Shown: positions 33,590 through 42,969 of the stretch, piece after piece
Layout: each line of letters opens with the position of its first letter
How positions within the stretch are numbered: the stretch's first letter is position 1
From: Neisseria perflava
Lineage (GTDB): Bacteria; Pseudomonadota; Gammaproteobacteria; Burkholderiales; Neisseriaceae
Assembly: GCF_024170405.1 (NCBI RefSeq)
Contig: NZ_JALJYC010000001.1
Location: forward strand, 116,659 to 180,658
Length of the DNA stretch: 64,000 nucleotides
Direction of reading: 5' to 3'
Notes under the pieces: generated by a model
The model's input: the letters and a program-made list of their open reading frames with translations, nothing else
Database searches by the model: none
What the model was told of the DNA's origin: nothing
Made by a program: the position numbers and the translations under genes

Positions 33590-35995
33590 ATGATTAAAAA
33601 GATTATAACGACCTGTATCGGTCTGATGTTCGGTTTGGCTCTTTTCGGAGTAGGGCTGATTGCCATCGCAATCTTGGTCACTTACCCGAAGCTGCCCTCA
33701 TTAGACAGTTTGCGGCACTACCAGCCCAAGATGCCTTTAACCGTTTATTCTTCAGACGGCCAAGTAATTGGTTTGTATGGTGAAGAGCGGCGGGAGTTTA
33801 CCAAAATCGAAGACTTCCCGAAAGTGTTGAAAGATGCCGTGATTGCGGCGGAAGACAAACGCTTCTACGAACACTGGGGCGTTGATGTGTTTGGGGTGGC
33901 GCGTGCGCTTGTCAGCAATTTGGTGGCAGGCGGTGTGCAATCGGGTGCCAGTACGATTACCCAGCAAGTTGCCAAAAACTTCTATCTGAGCAGCGAACGC
34001 ACCTTTACGCGTAAATTTAACGAGGCGCTGCTGGCTTATAAAATCGAGCAGTCTTTCAGCAAAGATCAGATTTTGGAGCTGTATTTCAATCAGATTTATT
34101 TGGGACAGCGCGCTTACGGTTTCGCTTCGGCCGCCCAAATTTATTTTAATAAAAATGTCAAAGACCTGACTTTGGCTGAGGCTTCTATGCTGGCAGGTTT
34201 GCCTAAAGCGCCTTCTGCTTATAATCCGATTGTGAATCCGGAACGTGCCAAATTACGCCAAACCTATATCCTGAATAATATGCTCGAAGAGGGCATGATT
34301 AATGTGCAACAGCGCGATCAAGCATTGAAAGAAGAGTTGCACTACGAGCGCTTTGTCCAAAAAATCGATCAAAGCGCATTGTATGTTGCGGAAATGGTAC
34401 GTCAGGAACTGTATGAGAAATATGGCGAAGACGCTTACACCCAAGGCTTTAAGGTCTATACCACCGTCAACACCGAAAATCAGAAAGTCGCTACCGCCGC
34501 CTTGCGTAGGGCTTTGCGCAATTTTGACCGGGGCAGCAGTTACCGTGGTGCGGAAGATTATATTGATTTGAGCCAGTCGGACGACGTGGAAGAAACCATC
34601 AGCCAACATCTTTCCACTTTATATACGGTGGACGGTATGGTGCCGACCGTGGTGGTGGATACTTCGCGCAAGGGGGTGCAAATTCAGCTGCCGAGCGGCC
34701 GCAGGGTTTTGTTGGGCAGCGGCTCGTTGGGTTTTGCCGCTTCTGCGGTTAATAACAAAAAATTAGGCGACAACCGTATCCGTCGCGGTTCGGTGATTCG
34801 TGTCAAAGGCAGTGGAGATAGCTGGTCTGTCGTACAAGAGCCGTTGCTGCAAGGTGCATTGGTGTCTTTGGATGCCAAAACCGGTGCTATCCGTGCGCTG
34901 GTCGGCGGTTACGATTACCACAGCAAAACATTTAACCGTGCAACACAAGCCATGCGCCAACCGGGTTCGACGTTCAAACCGTTTGTGTATTCCGCCGCTT
35001 TAGCCAAAGGGATGACGGCCAGCACCCAAATCAACGACGCGCCGATTTCCCTGCCGGGCAAAGGGCCGAACGGCTCGGTATGGCAGCCGAAAAATTCAGA
35101 CGGCCGTTATTCGGGTTATATTACGCTGCGTCAAGCTTTGGTGGCTTCCAAAAATATGGTTTCTATCCGTATCTTGATGTCCATCGGTGTGGGTTATGCG
35201 CAACAGTATATCCAGCGGTTCGGCTTTAAGCCGTCTGAAATTCCGGCTACTTTGTCGATGGCTCTGGGTGCAGGTGAAACTACGCCGTTGAAAATGACGG
35301 AAGCGTATGCCGTGTTTGCCAATGGCGGCTACAAAGTCTCCGCGTATGTGATTGATAAGATTTATGACAGCCAAGGCCGTCTGAGAGCGCAAATGCAGCC
35401 TTTGGTCGCCGGTGAAAATGCGCCGCAGGCGATTGATCCGCGCAATGCGTATATCATGTACAAAATCTTGCAAGACGTTGTGCGTTTGGGTACGGCAAAA
35501 GGTGCCAATGCCGTTGGCCGCTCCGATGTGGCGGGTAAAACCGGTACCACCAACGACAATAAAGACGCATGGTTTGTCGGCTTTAATCCGAGCGTGGTGA
35601 CGACCGTGTATATCGGCTTTGACAAACCGAAAAGCATGGGGCGCGCAGGTTATGGTGGTACGATTGCTGTGCCGGTATGGGTTGAATACATGCGCTTTGC
35701 GCTCAAAGGTACAGACAGCAAAGGCATGAAAGCACCTGACGGTATCGTGACCAAGGGCGGTGACTACTACATGAAAGAGCGCCAAGTCACCAATGCGGAT
35801 TTGGCGTTGGATAACGGCGGCAATGCCCCGCGCCCGAGTGTGCGCCGCAGCCGACCATCATCGAATAGCGAAACCCGTTCGCCGTCTCGCAGTGCAGGTT
35901 CATCCAAACCTTCCGCTGCGGCTCCGGCCGGTGAAACACCTGTTTTGCCGAGCAATATCGGTGGTGGCAGCAAACAGTTGGATTCCTTGTTTTAA
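33590..35995 (+). CDS. ponA: Penicillin-binding protein 1A
   Basis: An 801-residue bifunctional peptidoglycan synthase. It has a membrane anchor at about residues 10-32. The GT51 glycosyltransferase domain has A-A-E-D-K-R-F-Y-E-H-W-G and G-A-S-T-I-T-Q-Q-V-A-K-N-F. The transpeptidase domain has the nucleophile in P-G-S-T-F-K-P-F, then S-K-N and K-T-G-T-T. The C-terminus is a Ser/Arg/Pro-rich tail. It is divergent from the pil operon, as in pathogenic Neisseria. Confidence 0.96.
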   Translation: MIKKIITTCIGLMFGLALFGVGLIAIAILVTYPKLPSLDSLRHYQPKMPLTVYSSDGQVIGLYGEERREFTKIEDFPKVLKDAVIAAEDKRFYEHWGVDVFGVARALVSNLVAGGVQSGASTITQQVAKNFYLSSERTFTRKFNEALLAYKIEQSFSKDQILELYFNQIYLGQRAYGFASAAQIYFNKNVKDLTLAEASMLAGLPKAPSAYNPIVNPERAKLRQTYILNNMLEEGMINVQQRDQALKEELHYERFVQKIDQSALYVAEMVRQELYEKYGEDAYTQGFKVYTTVNTENQKVATAALRRALRNFDRGSSYRGAEDYIDLSQSDDVEETISQHLSTLYTVDGMVPTVVVDTSRKGVQIQLPSGRRVLLGSGSLGFAASAVNNKKLGDNRIRRGSVIRVKGSGDSWSVVQEPLLQGALVSLDAKTGAIRALVGGYDYHSKTFNRATQAMRQPGSTFKPFVYSAALAKGMTASTQINDAPISLPGKGPNGSVWQPKNSDGRYSGYITLRQALVASKNMVSIRILMSIGVGYAQQYIQRFGFKPSEIPATLSMALGAGETTPLKMTEAYAVFANGGYKVSAYVIDKIYDSQGRLRAQMQPLVAGENAPQAIDPRNAYIMYKILQDVVRLGTAKGANAVGRSDVAGKTGTTNDNKDAWFVGFNPSVVTTVYIGFDKPKSMGRAGYGGTIAVPVWVEYMRFALKGTDSKGMKAPDGIVTKGGDYYMKERQVTNADLALDNGGNAPRPSVRRSRPSSNSETRSPSRSAGSSKPSAAAPAGETPVLPSNIGGGSKQLDSLF

Positions 35996-36001
35996 ACTGT
36001 C

Positions 36002-36040
36002 AAAAAGGCCGTCTGAAAATTTTTCAGACGGCCTTTTTTA
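36002..36040. terminator. Bidirectional DUS hairpin between ponA and engB
   Basis: AAAAAGGCCGTCTGAAAA and TTTTTCAGACGGCCTTTTTT arms with almost no loop, U-runs on both sides, between convergent genes. Confidence 0.82.
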
Positions 36041-36084
36041 TAGCATGTCGAGTAAAAGACTAATGCAGAAATGTAATTATCATA

Positions 36085-36744
36085 TTACAATTCAAGAGGC
36101 TTTTCCGCTGCCGTTTCCGCCTGCTGCAAACCGGCTGTTTCCGCGTCATGAGCCGCGAACCAAGCGCCGACTACTTCGTTGACCTCGTCCATACCTTGTT
36201 TTTTCAGGCTGGAAAAAAGTTGCACGCTGATGGTTTGGCGTTCCATATACGGCTTGAGGGCTTTTTTTACTGCGCCCAGCGTTTTGATTTGGTCGTTTTT
36301 AGAAAGTTTGTCGGCTTTTGACAACAGAATATGCACGGGGCGGCCGGTAATGTGGAAAAAGTCCAACATCTGAATGTCCAGCGCTTTGAGCGGATGGCGC
36401 GTGTCCATAATCAACACCAAACCAATGAGTTGGCGGCGTTGTTGCAGGTAGTCGCCTAGGAGTTTCACCCAATGCGCGCGCACGGCTTCGGGTACTTGCG
36501 CGTAGCCGTAGCCCGGTAAATCGACCATAAAATGACCGCTGGATAGCTCGAAAAAGTTGATGTGTTGCGTGCGGCCGGGGGTTTTGGAAACGTAGGCCAG
36601 GCGAACATGATTGGTTAACGTATTGATGGCGCTGGATTTACCTGCATTACTGCGGCCGACGAAAGCGATTTCGGCCGGAGTATCGGGCAGATCTTTCAAA
36701 TGGTTAACTGTGGTGAAGAATTTTGCGTTTTGAAAGAGATTCAT
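36085..36744 (-). CDS. engB: Ribosome biogenesis GTP-binding protein EngB/YsxC
   Basis: A 219-residue TRAFAC GTPase needed for large ribosomal subunit assembly. G1 is G-R-S-N-A-G-K-S-S, G2 T-P-G-R-T-Q, G3 D-L-P-G-Y-G-Y-A, G4 L-S-K-A-D-K. The C-terminal 25 residues form an acidic Ala/Glu-rich extension. It is divergent from the cytochrome c4 gene, with an 18-base perfect palindrome between them. Confidence 0.95.
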   Translation of the reverse strand: MNLFQNAKFFTTVNHLKDLPDTPAEIAFVGRSNAGKSSAINTLTNHVRLAYVSKTPGRTQHINFFELSSGHFMVDLPGYGYAQVPEAVRAHWVKLLGDYLQQRRQLIGLVLIMDTRHPLKALDIQMLDFFHITGRPVHILLSKADKLSKNDQIKTLGAVKKALKPYMERQTISVQLFSSLKKQGMDEVNEVVGAWFAAHDAETAGLQQAETAAEKPLEL

Positions 36745-36805
36745 AGTAGTAATTTAATGTAAATTTAGTATAGAATACCATGTTTATAGAATTATCGGTT
36801 TTAAT

Positions 36806-36823
36806 CGGGTAAAATTTTACCCG
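36806..36823. promoter_or_regulatory. 18-base perfect palindrome in the engB-cytochrome c4 gap
   Basis: CGGGTAAAATTTTACCCG is self-complementary and lies about 60 bases upstream of both starts. It could be a protein-binding site controlling the cytochrome gene; the cognate regulator is not known. Confidence 0.45.
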
Positions 36824-36881
36824 GTATTTGAATATAAAAAGGGCATTGGCACGGTAGCAATGCTGTAATCAGGAGCACTCC

Positions 36882-37505
36882 ATGAAACGATTGACTTTAT
36901 TGGCGTTGGCCGTGGCCGCCGGCGCGGTAACAGCCGCGCCGAAAGCCGATGTAAACAAAGGCAAAGAAATTGCCACCAACATCTGCGCGGCCTGCCACGC
37001 TGTTGACGGCAACAGCGGCATCGCCATGTATCCGAAACTCTCGGCGCAACACACTGCCTATATTTACCGACAAACCGCCGACATCAAAGACGGCAAGCGC
37101 ACCACCGGCGCGGCAGCTTCCATGCGCCCGATGGTGATGAATCTATCTGAGCAAGACATGCGCGATGTGGCTGCTTATTATGCCAAACAACAGCCGAAAG
37201 CAGGCGAGGCCAACCCGAAAGAAAATCCCGAGTTAGGCGCGAAAATCTATCGCGGCGGCATTGCCGATAAGAAAATCCCGGCCTGTATGTCCTGTCACGG
37301 CCCGAGCGGTGCTGGTATTCCGGGCGGCGGTACCGATATCGTGGCTTACCCGCGCTTGGGCGGTCAACACAAGGCTTACATTGTCGAGCAGTTGAATGCC
37401 TATAAATCCGGCCAACGTACCAACACCATCATGGCCGATATTGCCAACCGCATGTCTAACGACGAAGTTAACGCTGTGGCCAACTTTATCCAAGGTTTGC
37501 AATAA
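36882..37505 (+). CDS. Dihaem cytochrome c4
   Basis: A 207-residue periplasmic electron carrier with a signal peptide (MKRLTLLALAVAAGAVTAA) and two c-type haem motifs, C-A-A-C-H near residue 32 and C-M-S-C-H near residue 135. The two halves are internally similar (P-K-L-S-A-Q-H and P-R-L-G-G-Q-H). Such proteins carry electrons from the bc1 complex to cbb3 oxidase in Neisseria. The ribosome site is AGGAG. The cytochrome maturation genes resB-ccsB follow on the same strand. Confidence 0.93.
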   Translation: MKRLTLLALAVAAGAVTAAPKADVNKGKEIATNICAACHAVDGNSGIAMYPKLSAQHTAYIYRQTADIKDGKRTTGAAASMRPMVMNLSEQDMRDVAAYYAKQQPKAGEANPKENPELGAKIYRGGIADKKIPACMSCHGPSGAGIPGGGTDIVAYPRLGGQHKAYIVEQLNAYKSGQRTNTIMADIANRMSNDEVNAVANFIQGLQ

Positions 37506-37531
37506 TCCCGCCGGAATTGCCATCCTGCCTG

Positions 37532-37577
37532 AAGGCCGTCTGAAAAATGTGTTTACACAGGTTTTTCAGACGGCTTT
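37532..37577 (+). terminator. DUS-pair terminator after cytochrome c4
   Basis: GAAGGCCGTCTGAAAAA and TTTTTCAGACGGCTTTC arms with a short palindromic loop, 27 bases after the stop codon. Confidence 0.65.
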
Positions 37578-37712
37578 CATGCAGTTTCAAGGTAATAGAT
37601 TGTAATCGGAATGATTGGCTTTTTTGCCGGACAAGACCCGCAAGCTGTTTTACCGATTTGCTTTTCTGCCTGCCATTCTTTAGATAACTTTATCTTTTAA
37701 ACGCCATTTGCT

Positions 37713-39737
37713 ATGACCCGACCTGCCCAAACCGTTCCGCTTATCCGTCACCCGTGGTTCGCTTTTTTAAGCTCCATGCGCTTTGCCGTGGCTTTGCTCA
37801 GCCTGTTGGGTATCGCCTCGATTATTGGCACGGTGTTGCAGCAAAATCAGGCGCCGGTGAATTATGTGGTGAAATTCGGGCCGTTTTGGGCACCGATTTT
37901 TGATTTTCTCGGCCTGTATGATGTGTATGCCTCAGCGTGGTTTGTGGTGATTATGCTGTTTTTGGTGTTGTCCACCAGCCTGTGTCTGATTCGCAACGTA
38001 CCGCCGTTTTTGCGTGAAGCGCGTTCCTACCGCGAGCAGGCTAAAGAGAAATCGTTGGCGGCCATGCGCCATTCGGTGTTGCTGAACGAGCCGTTAGCGC
38101 CGCAGATTGCGCAGCGTTATCTGGAAGTGCAGGGCTTTGCCGCCAAAACCGTTACCCGCGATGACGGCTCGGTATTGGTGGCGGCGAAAAAAGGTGCGAT
38201 GAATAAATGGGGCTATATTTTTGCTCACGTTGCGCTGATTGTGATTTGTTTGGGCGGTCTGATTGACAGTAATCTGCTGCTGAAAATCGGTATTCTCACC
38301 GGCAAAATCGTGCCGGACAACAACGCCGTTTATGCCAAAGATTTCAAACCCGAAAGCGTGTTGGGTACGGGCAATATCTCGTTTCGCGGCAATGTGAACA
38401 TTACCGAAGGCCAAAGCGCCGATGTGGTGTTTCTCAACAGCGGCAACGGTCTGCTGGTGCAGGATTTGCCGTTTGAAGTGAAGCTGAAAAAATTCCACAT
38501 TGATTTTTACAATACCGGTATGCCGCGCGATTTTGCAAGCGACTTGGAAGTAACCGACAAGGCCAGCGGTAAAAAAATCGAGCAGACCATCCGCGTCAAC
38601 CATCCGCTGACGCTGCACGGCATTACCATCTATCAGGCCAGCTTTGCCGACGGCGGCTCCGATTTGAAATTCAAAGCTTGGAATCTGGCCGACCCGAGCC
38701 ACGAGCCGGTGACGCTCAAAGCCACCTCTATGCGCAGTTTCCCGCTGGATTTGGGCGGGGCGCAGTATCAGCTGGAATTTGATCAGTTTACCGCCATGAA
38801 CGTGGAAGACATGAGTACGCCGTCTGAAAAAAATCATAATCTTCAGACGGCCATCAACGATGTCCGCGCCGTGTCGCAGGAAGGTAAAAAATACACCAAT
38901 ATCGGCCCGTCGATTGTTTATCGCGTGCGCGACAAAGCAGGGCAGGCGGTTGAGTATAAAAACTTTATGCTTCCGCTCAGACAAGACCAAGATGATTTTT
39001 TCATTACCGGTACGCGCAGCGGCCTAGACCAACAATACCGCTGGCTGCGCATTCCTGCTGACAAAGCCGGTAAAGCCGATACCTTTATGGCCTTGCGCGA
39101 ACTCTTGCGCGATGAAGGGGCGCGTAAAAAGGTGGTGCAGCAGGCAACCGCCGGTGCGCCGGCCGAAATCCGCGGGCCGTTTACCCAAGCAGCCGAAAAC
39201 ACCTTGAATATTTTTGCCCAAGGCGGCTATTTGGCGCTGGATGCGTTTGTGACACAAAACATTCCGCAGGCCGAGCAGGAAAAAATGAAAGGGTATTTCT
39301 ATCAAATGCTGTTTGGCGTGATGAACGCCGCGCTGGACGAAACCCTGACCCGTTACGGATTACCTGCCTGGCCGCAAGATGAAGCGCGCAACCGCTTCCT
39401 GCTCAACAGCATGGATGCCTACACCGGCCTGACTGAATACCCCGCACCCATGCTGCTCCAGCTCGACGGTTATAAAGAAGTACGCTCTTCCGGCCTGCAA
39501 ATGACCCGTTCGCCCGGCGCCTCACTGGTGTATTTGGGTTCGGTATTGCTGGTATTGGGCACGATTTTTATGTTTTACATCCGCGAAAAACGCGCCTGGC
39601 TGCTGTTTTCAGACGGCAAAGTCCGCTTTGCCATGTCATCCAGCCGCAACGAGCGCGACCTACAAAAAGAATTTCCACAACACACCCAACGCCTGCAACA
39701 GCTGGCTCAGGATTTGAACCATGACCACACCACATAA
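37713..39737 (+). CDS. resB: Cytochrome c biogenesis protein ResB (Ccs1)
   Basis: A 674-residue inner-membrane protein of System II cytochrome c maturation. Three hydrophobic segments lie in the first 190 residues, a large periplasmic domain occupies about 200-600, and a last helix (Y-L-G-S-V-L-L-V-L-G-T-I-F-M-F-Y-I) is followed by a cytoplasmic tail. With CcsB it exports and attaches haem to apocytochromes. A DUS pair lies inside the coding sequence near 38820-38850. No strong ribosome site precedes the ATG. Its end overlaps ccsB by 17 bases. Confidence 0.92.
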   Translation: MTRPAQTVPLIRHPWFAFLSSMRFAVALLSLLGIASIIGTVLQQNQAPVNYVVKFGPFWAPIFDFLGLYDVYASAWFVVIMLFLVLSTSLCLIRNVPPFLREARSYREQAKEKSLAAMRHSVLLNEPLAPQIAQRYLEVQGFAAKTVTRDDGSVLVAAKKGAMNKWGYIFAHVALIVICLGGLIDSNLLLKIGILTGKIVPDNNAVYAKDFKPESVLGTGNISFRGNVNITEGQSADVVFLNSGNGLLVQDLPFEVKLKKFHIDFYNTGMPRDFASDLEVTDKASGKKIEQTIRVNHPLTLHGITIYQASFADGGSDLKFKAWNLADPSHEPVTLKATSMRSFPLDLGGAQYQLEFDQFTAMNVEDMSTPSEKNHNLQTAINDVRAVSQEGKKYTNIGPSIVYRVRDKAGQAVEYKNFMLPLRQDQDDFFITGTRSGLDQQYRWLRIPADKAGKADTFMALRELLRDEGARKKVVQQATAGAPAEIRGPFTQAAENTLNIFAQGGYLALDAFVTQNIPQAEQEKMKGYFYQMLFGVMNAALDETLTRYGLPAWPQDEARNRFLLNSMDAYTGLTEYPAPMLLQLDGYKEVRSSGLQMTRSPGASLVYLGSVLLVLGTIFMFYIREKRAWLLFSDGKVRFAMSSSRNERDLQKEFPQHTQRLQQLAQDLNHDHTT

Positions 39738-40923
39738 AGCCTTGTCCGAAAAGGGCGTGCCGCAGCACGAACTTTTAACGCAGCGCTCCTTTATCCGCAG
39801 CCTCGGCGCAGCCGACTGGCTGTTTGCTCTTGTTATCGCCGCCGTTGCCCTGTTTGCGCAAAGCCAAATCAGTCATCAGATGGACGTTTACGAAACCGTC
39901 ATCCTGTGGGCAAGCGCGGGCATTACCGTATTGCTGGGCTGGTTTTTCAAACCCATGCGCTGGTTTGTGCCGCTGTGTCTGCTCTTGGCTTACGCCGCCC
40001 TGGGGCTCTACGGCGGCGACATCAAACACGGCGACAGCTTTTTGCTGAAATATTTTCTCAGCAGCCAATCGGCGATTATGTGGCAGTGCGCCTTTATCGT
40101 ATTTGCCCTGTTTGCCTATATTGCAGGCGGCCTCTTGGCGGTGAAACAAAAAAACGAGCGCAATACCCTGCTCGGTATGGGCACGGCTTTTGCCTGGGTG
40201 TCGGCCGTGGCCGGATTTACCGGTTTGCTGGTGCGCTGGCACGAAAGCTATTTGCTGCGACCGGATGCGGGGCATATCCCCGTGTCCAATTTATATGAAG
40301 TATTTATCCTGTTTTTGGTGATTACCGCGTTGATGTATCTGTATTACGAAGGAAAATTCGCCGTGCAGAAGTTGGGCGGTTTCGTGTTTACCTTTATGGC
40401 CGTGGTGGTGGGGTTTGTGTTGTGGTACAGCGTATCGCGCGAGGCGCACACCATACAACCGCTGATTCCTGCGCTGCAATCGTGGTGGATGAAGATTCAT
40501 GTCCCCGCCAACTTTATCGGCTACGGCGCGTTTTGTATTGCCGCCATGCTCGGCATAGCCGAATTGTGGGCGATTCGGCGTGAAGAAGCGGGCAAAGCCA
40601 CTTCGCTGCCCGCCTCGCAGGTGATTGAAGAAGTGATGTACAAAGCCATCGCCGTGGGTTTCCTGTTTTTCACCATCGCCACTATTTTGGGTGCATTGTG
40701 GGCAGCCGACGCTTGGGGGCGCTACTGGAGCTGGGATCCGAAAGAAACCTGGGCCTTTATCGTCTGGCTCAACTACGCCGTGTGGCTGCACCTGCGCCTC
40801 GTCGCCGGCTGGCGCGGCAAAGTGTTGGCATGGTGGGCGGTGGTCGGCCTGTTTGTAACCGCCTTCGCCTTTATCGGCGTGAATATGTTCTTAAGCGGGC
40901 TGCATTCTTACGGAACGCTGTAA
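39721..40923 (+). CDS. ccsB: Cytochrome c maturation haem-handling protein CcsB (ResC/CcsA family)
   Basis: A 400-residue polytopic membrane protein with about eight helices. The tryptophan-rich haem motif is W-G-R-Y-W-S-W-D-P-K-E-T-W near residue 335, and conserved His residues follow (L-H-L-R-L). It presents haem at the periplasmic face for ligation to CxxCH motifs such as those of the neighbouring cytochrome c4. The start overlaps resB, suggesting coupled translation. Confidence 0.93.
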   Translation: MTTPHKALSEKGVPQHELLTQRSFIRSLGAADWLFALVIAAVALFAQSQISHQMDVYETVILWASAGITVLLGWFFKPMRWFVPLCLLLAYAALGLYGGDIKHGDSFLLKYFLSSQSAIMWQCAFIVFALFAYIAGGLLAVKQKNERNTLLGMGTAFAWVSAVAGFTGLLVRWHESYLLRPDAGHIPVSNLYEVFILFLVITALMYLYYEGKFAVQKLGGFVFTFMAVVVGFVLWYSVSREAHTIQPLIPALQSWWMKIHVPANFIGYGAFCIAAMLGIAELWAIRREEAGKATSLPASQVIEEVMYKAIAVGFLFFTIATILGALWAADAWGRYWSWDPKETWAFIVWLNYAVWLHLRLVAGWRGKVLAWWAVVGLFVTAFAFIGVNMFLSGLHSYGTL

Positions 40924-40942
40924 GGCCATTGGCTTGAGACAG

Positions 40943-40985
40943 AAAAATGCCGTCTGAAAACGATTGGGTTTTCAGACGGCATTTT
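40943..40985 (+). terminator. AT-dialect DUS terminator after ccsB
   Basis: AAAAATGCCGTCTGAAAAC and a matching TTTTCAGACGGCATTTT arm around a short loop, 20 bases after the ccsB stop, with U-runs outside the stem. Confidence 0.75.
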
Positions 40986-41071
40986 CATTTTTATGCAGAC
41001 AGTCAGAACAAATGGTTGCAGAGAAAGTATGTGGCTAAGGTACTTATCACCAAGAAACACTATTTTGCATA

Positions 41072-41129
41072 CAGTTGGCTGAGCGTAGTCAAAGTCGCAG
41101 ACAGGGCTTCGACTACGCTCAGCCAACTG
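41072..41129. repeat. REP-like palindrome
   Basis: CAGTTGGCTGAGCGTAGTC (41072-41090) and its perfect complement (41111-41129) enclose a 20-base loop. GAGCGTAGTC/GACTACGCTC cores are typical of REP-type extragenic palindromes seen across unrelated bacteria. It is unlike the DUS and atypical for its surroundings. Confidence 0.6.
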
Positions 41130-41180
41130 ATGTTTGTATGCATTTCAAGATTTTTAGTTGCATTATTTGTTATTAGCAAG

Positions 41181-41218
41181 AAGGCCGTCTGAAACGGAAT
41201 TCCGTTTCAGACGGCCTT
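41181..41218. terminator. DUS palindrome after fruA
   Basis: A 38-base perfect palindrome centred on GAATTC with DUS arms on both sides, just downstream of fruA. The U-run on the minus strand is short. Confidence 0.6.
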
Positions 41219-41235
41219 GGTCTCTACAAATTCGA

Positions 41236-42969
41236 TTAGATTACTGTCGCGCTTTCGGCTTCGGCTGCTGCCTGTTCGCTGTCTTTACGTTTCAACAGCG
41301 CGTACAACACGCCGGTGAGCAGGCTGCCTGCGGCAATCGCCAGCAGGTACATCAGCGGTTTGTTGATGGCATTGGGAATCAGCAAGACGAAAATACCGCC
41401 GTGCGGGGCGTGCAGCTCGTTTTGGAATACAGCCACCAGCGCACCGGTCAGGGCACCACCGGCGATACAGCTCGGAATCACGCGCACAGGGTCTTTGGCG
41501 GCAAACGGAATCGCGCCTTCGGAAATAAAGCACAAACCTAAGACAAACGAGGCTTTGCCCGCGTTGACTTCGTTGTCGCTGAATTTGCCTTTGGCAAACA
41601 TGGTTGCCAGCGCAATGCCGATGGCCGGTACCATGCCGGCCGCCATCGCCGCCGCCATCGGGAAATAGCTTTGGGTGGTGAGGAGGCCGACGGAGAAGGT
41701 GTAGGCCGCTTTGTTAATCGGGCCGCCCAAGTCCACGCACATCATCGCGCCGATAATCACGCCCAGCAACACCGCATTGGCCGTGCCCATGCTGCTCAAA
41801 AAGGCATTCATGGCGGCGAAGAGCTGCGCCACCGGTTCGCCGACGATGTAGAACATAATCAGGCCGACCGCCAGCGTGCTGAGGAGCGGCACAATCAAAA
41901 TTGGTTTCAAGGCTTCCATCGTTACCGGCAGCTTGATGTATTTCACCAGTGCCAGCGCGAGATAACCGGCGAGGAAACCGGCGACAATGCCGCCCAAAAA
42001 GCCCGATTGCAGCTCAACCGCCAAAAAGCCGCCGATTAAGCCGGGCGCGAGGCCGGGGCGGTCGGCGATGGAATAGGCGATGTAACCGGCCAATACCGGC
42101 ACCATCAGGCCGAAGGCGGCCTTACCCGTGCTCATCAATACCGCCGCCAGCGAGCCTTTGTCTTCAAAGGCATTAATACCGAACACAAACGACAGCGCAA
42201 TCAAGAGGCCGCCCGCTACCACTAAGGGCAGCATAAAGGATACGCCGGTGAGCAAATGTTTATACACGCCGGATTTTTCTTTGGTCTTTACTGCGCCCGC
42301 AGCGGCGGCGGTATCGGCTGCGCCGCCTTGCAGTTTGGCGGTACTGACCGCTTCGGCAAAAGCCTTGTCGGTTTGTTTCAGGGCAAAGCCGGTGGCGCAG
42401 CGGTACACTTTTTTCCCGGCAAAACGCGAGGCATCCACTTCAATATCGGTGGCGAGAATCACAAAATCGGCGCGCGCGATGGATTCGGGCGAGAGAATGC
42501 TTTTCGCGCCGACCGAACCTTGCGTTTCCACGTCTATGGTGTAGCCGAGTTTGGCCGCGCCCTGCTTGAGCGCGTCGGCGGCCATAAAGGTATGCGCGAC
42601 ACCGGTGGGGCAGGCGGTGATGGCGACAAAATGCAGCGCACGGCCGTCTGAAACGGCGGCGCTTGCTGCTCCGGCTGCGCCGTCGGCAGCTTGTCCGCAC
42701 AAAGCGCGTTGCAGCGCGGCTTGCGCGTCGGCGGCGGCTTCGTCCAGCGTGACCACGCTGACTTTGTCTTCTGGATAACCGGCATTGTCGGCGGGGCGGC
42801 TGCCGACGAAGACGACGCGGTCAAATTCTTCCGGAATCACGCCGTCGTCTTGGATAACGCGGGCGCTCAAGCCTTGATTTTGCGCCAGCGCAGCCAGCTT
42901 GTGCGCCCAAACCAGCGCGTTGGCAGCCTTCTCGGGGAAAGGAATGAATAAAACAGATTGGATGGTCAT
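41236..42969 (-). CDS. fruA: Fructose-specific PTS enzyme IIBC
   Basis: A 577-residue transporter-kinase. An N-terminal IIB-like domain (residues 1-85) is followed by a linker and the active IIB domain with the phospho-cysteine in I-T-A-C-P-T-G-V-A-H-T (Cys120). The EIIC membrane domain runs from about residue 235, with eight or more helices and M-C-V-D-L-G-G-P-I-N-K. It imports fructose as fructose 1-phosphate. The start overlaps the end of fruK by four bases. Last gene of fruB-fruK-fruA. Confidence 0.94.
   Translation of the reverse strand: MTIQSVLFIPFPEKAANALVWAHKLAALAQNQGLSARVIQDDGVIPEEFDRVVFVGSRPADNAGYPEDKVSVVTLDEAAADAQAALQRALCGQAADGAAGAASAAVSDGRALHFVAITACPTGVAHTFMAADALKQGAAKLGYTIDVETQGSVGAKSILSPESIARADFVILATDIEVDASRFAGKKVYRCATGFALKQTDKAFAEAVSTAKLQGGAADTAAAAGAVKTKEKSGVYKHLLTGVSFMLPLVVAGGLLIALSFVFGINAFEDKGSLAAVLMSTGKAAFGLMVPVLAGYIAYSIADRPGLAPGLIGGFLAVELQSGFLGGIVAGFLAGYLALALVKYIKLPVTMEALKPILIVPLLSTLAVGLIMFYIVGEPVAQLFAAMNAFLSSMGTANAVLLGVIIGAMMCVDLGGPINKAAYTFSVGLLTTQSYFPMAAAMAAGMVPAIGIALATMFAKGKFSDNEVNAGKASFVLGLCFISEGAIPFAAKDPVRVIPSCIAGGALTGALVAVFQNELHAPHGGIFVLLIPNAINKPLMYLLAIAAGSLLTGVLYALLKRKDSEQAAAEAESATVI

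Larger units (their letters stand above)
40924..41235. other. Gap between ccsB and fruA
   Basis: A 312-base gap between convergent genes holding a DUS hairpin of the AT dialect, a REP-like palindrome and a second DUS palindrome. A short open frame starting in the first DUS (Met-Pro-Ser-Glu-Asn) is not credible as a gene. Confidence 0.7.

Noticed and set aside
38094..38990. Open frame antisense to resB
   Set aside because: Shadow of resB; no ribosome site or domain.
40947..41192. 81-codon frame starting Met-Pro-Ser-Glu-Asn after ccsB
   Set aside because: The start is the DUS itself and the frame runs through a terminator and a REP-like palindrome.
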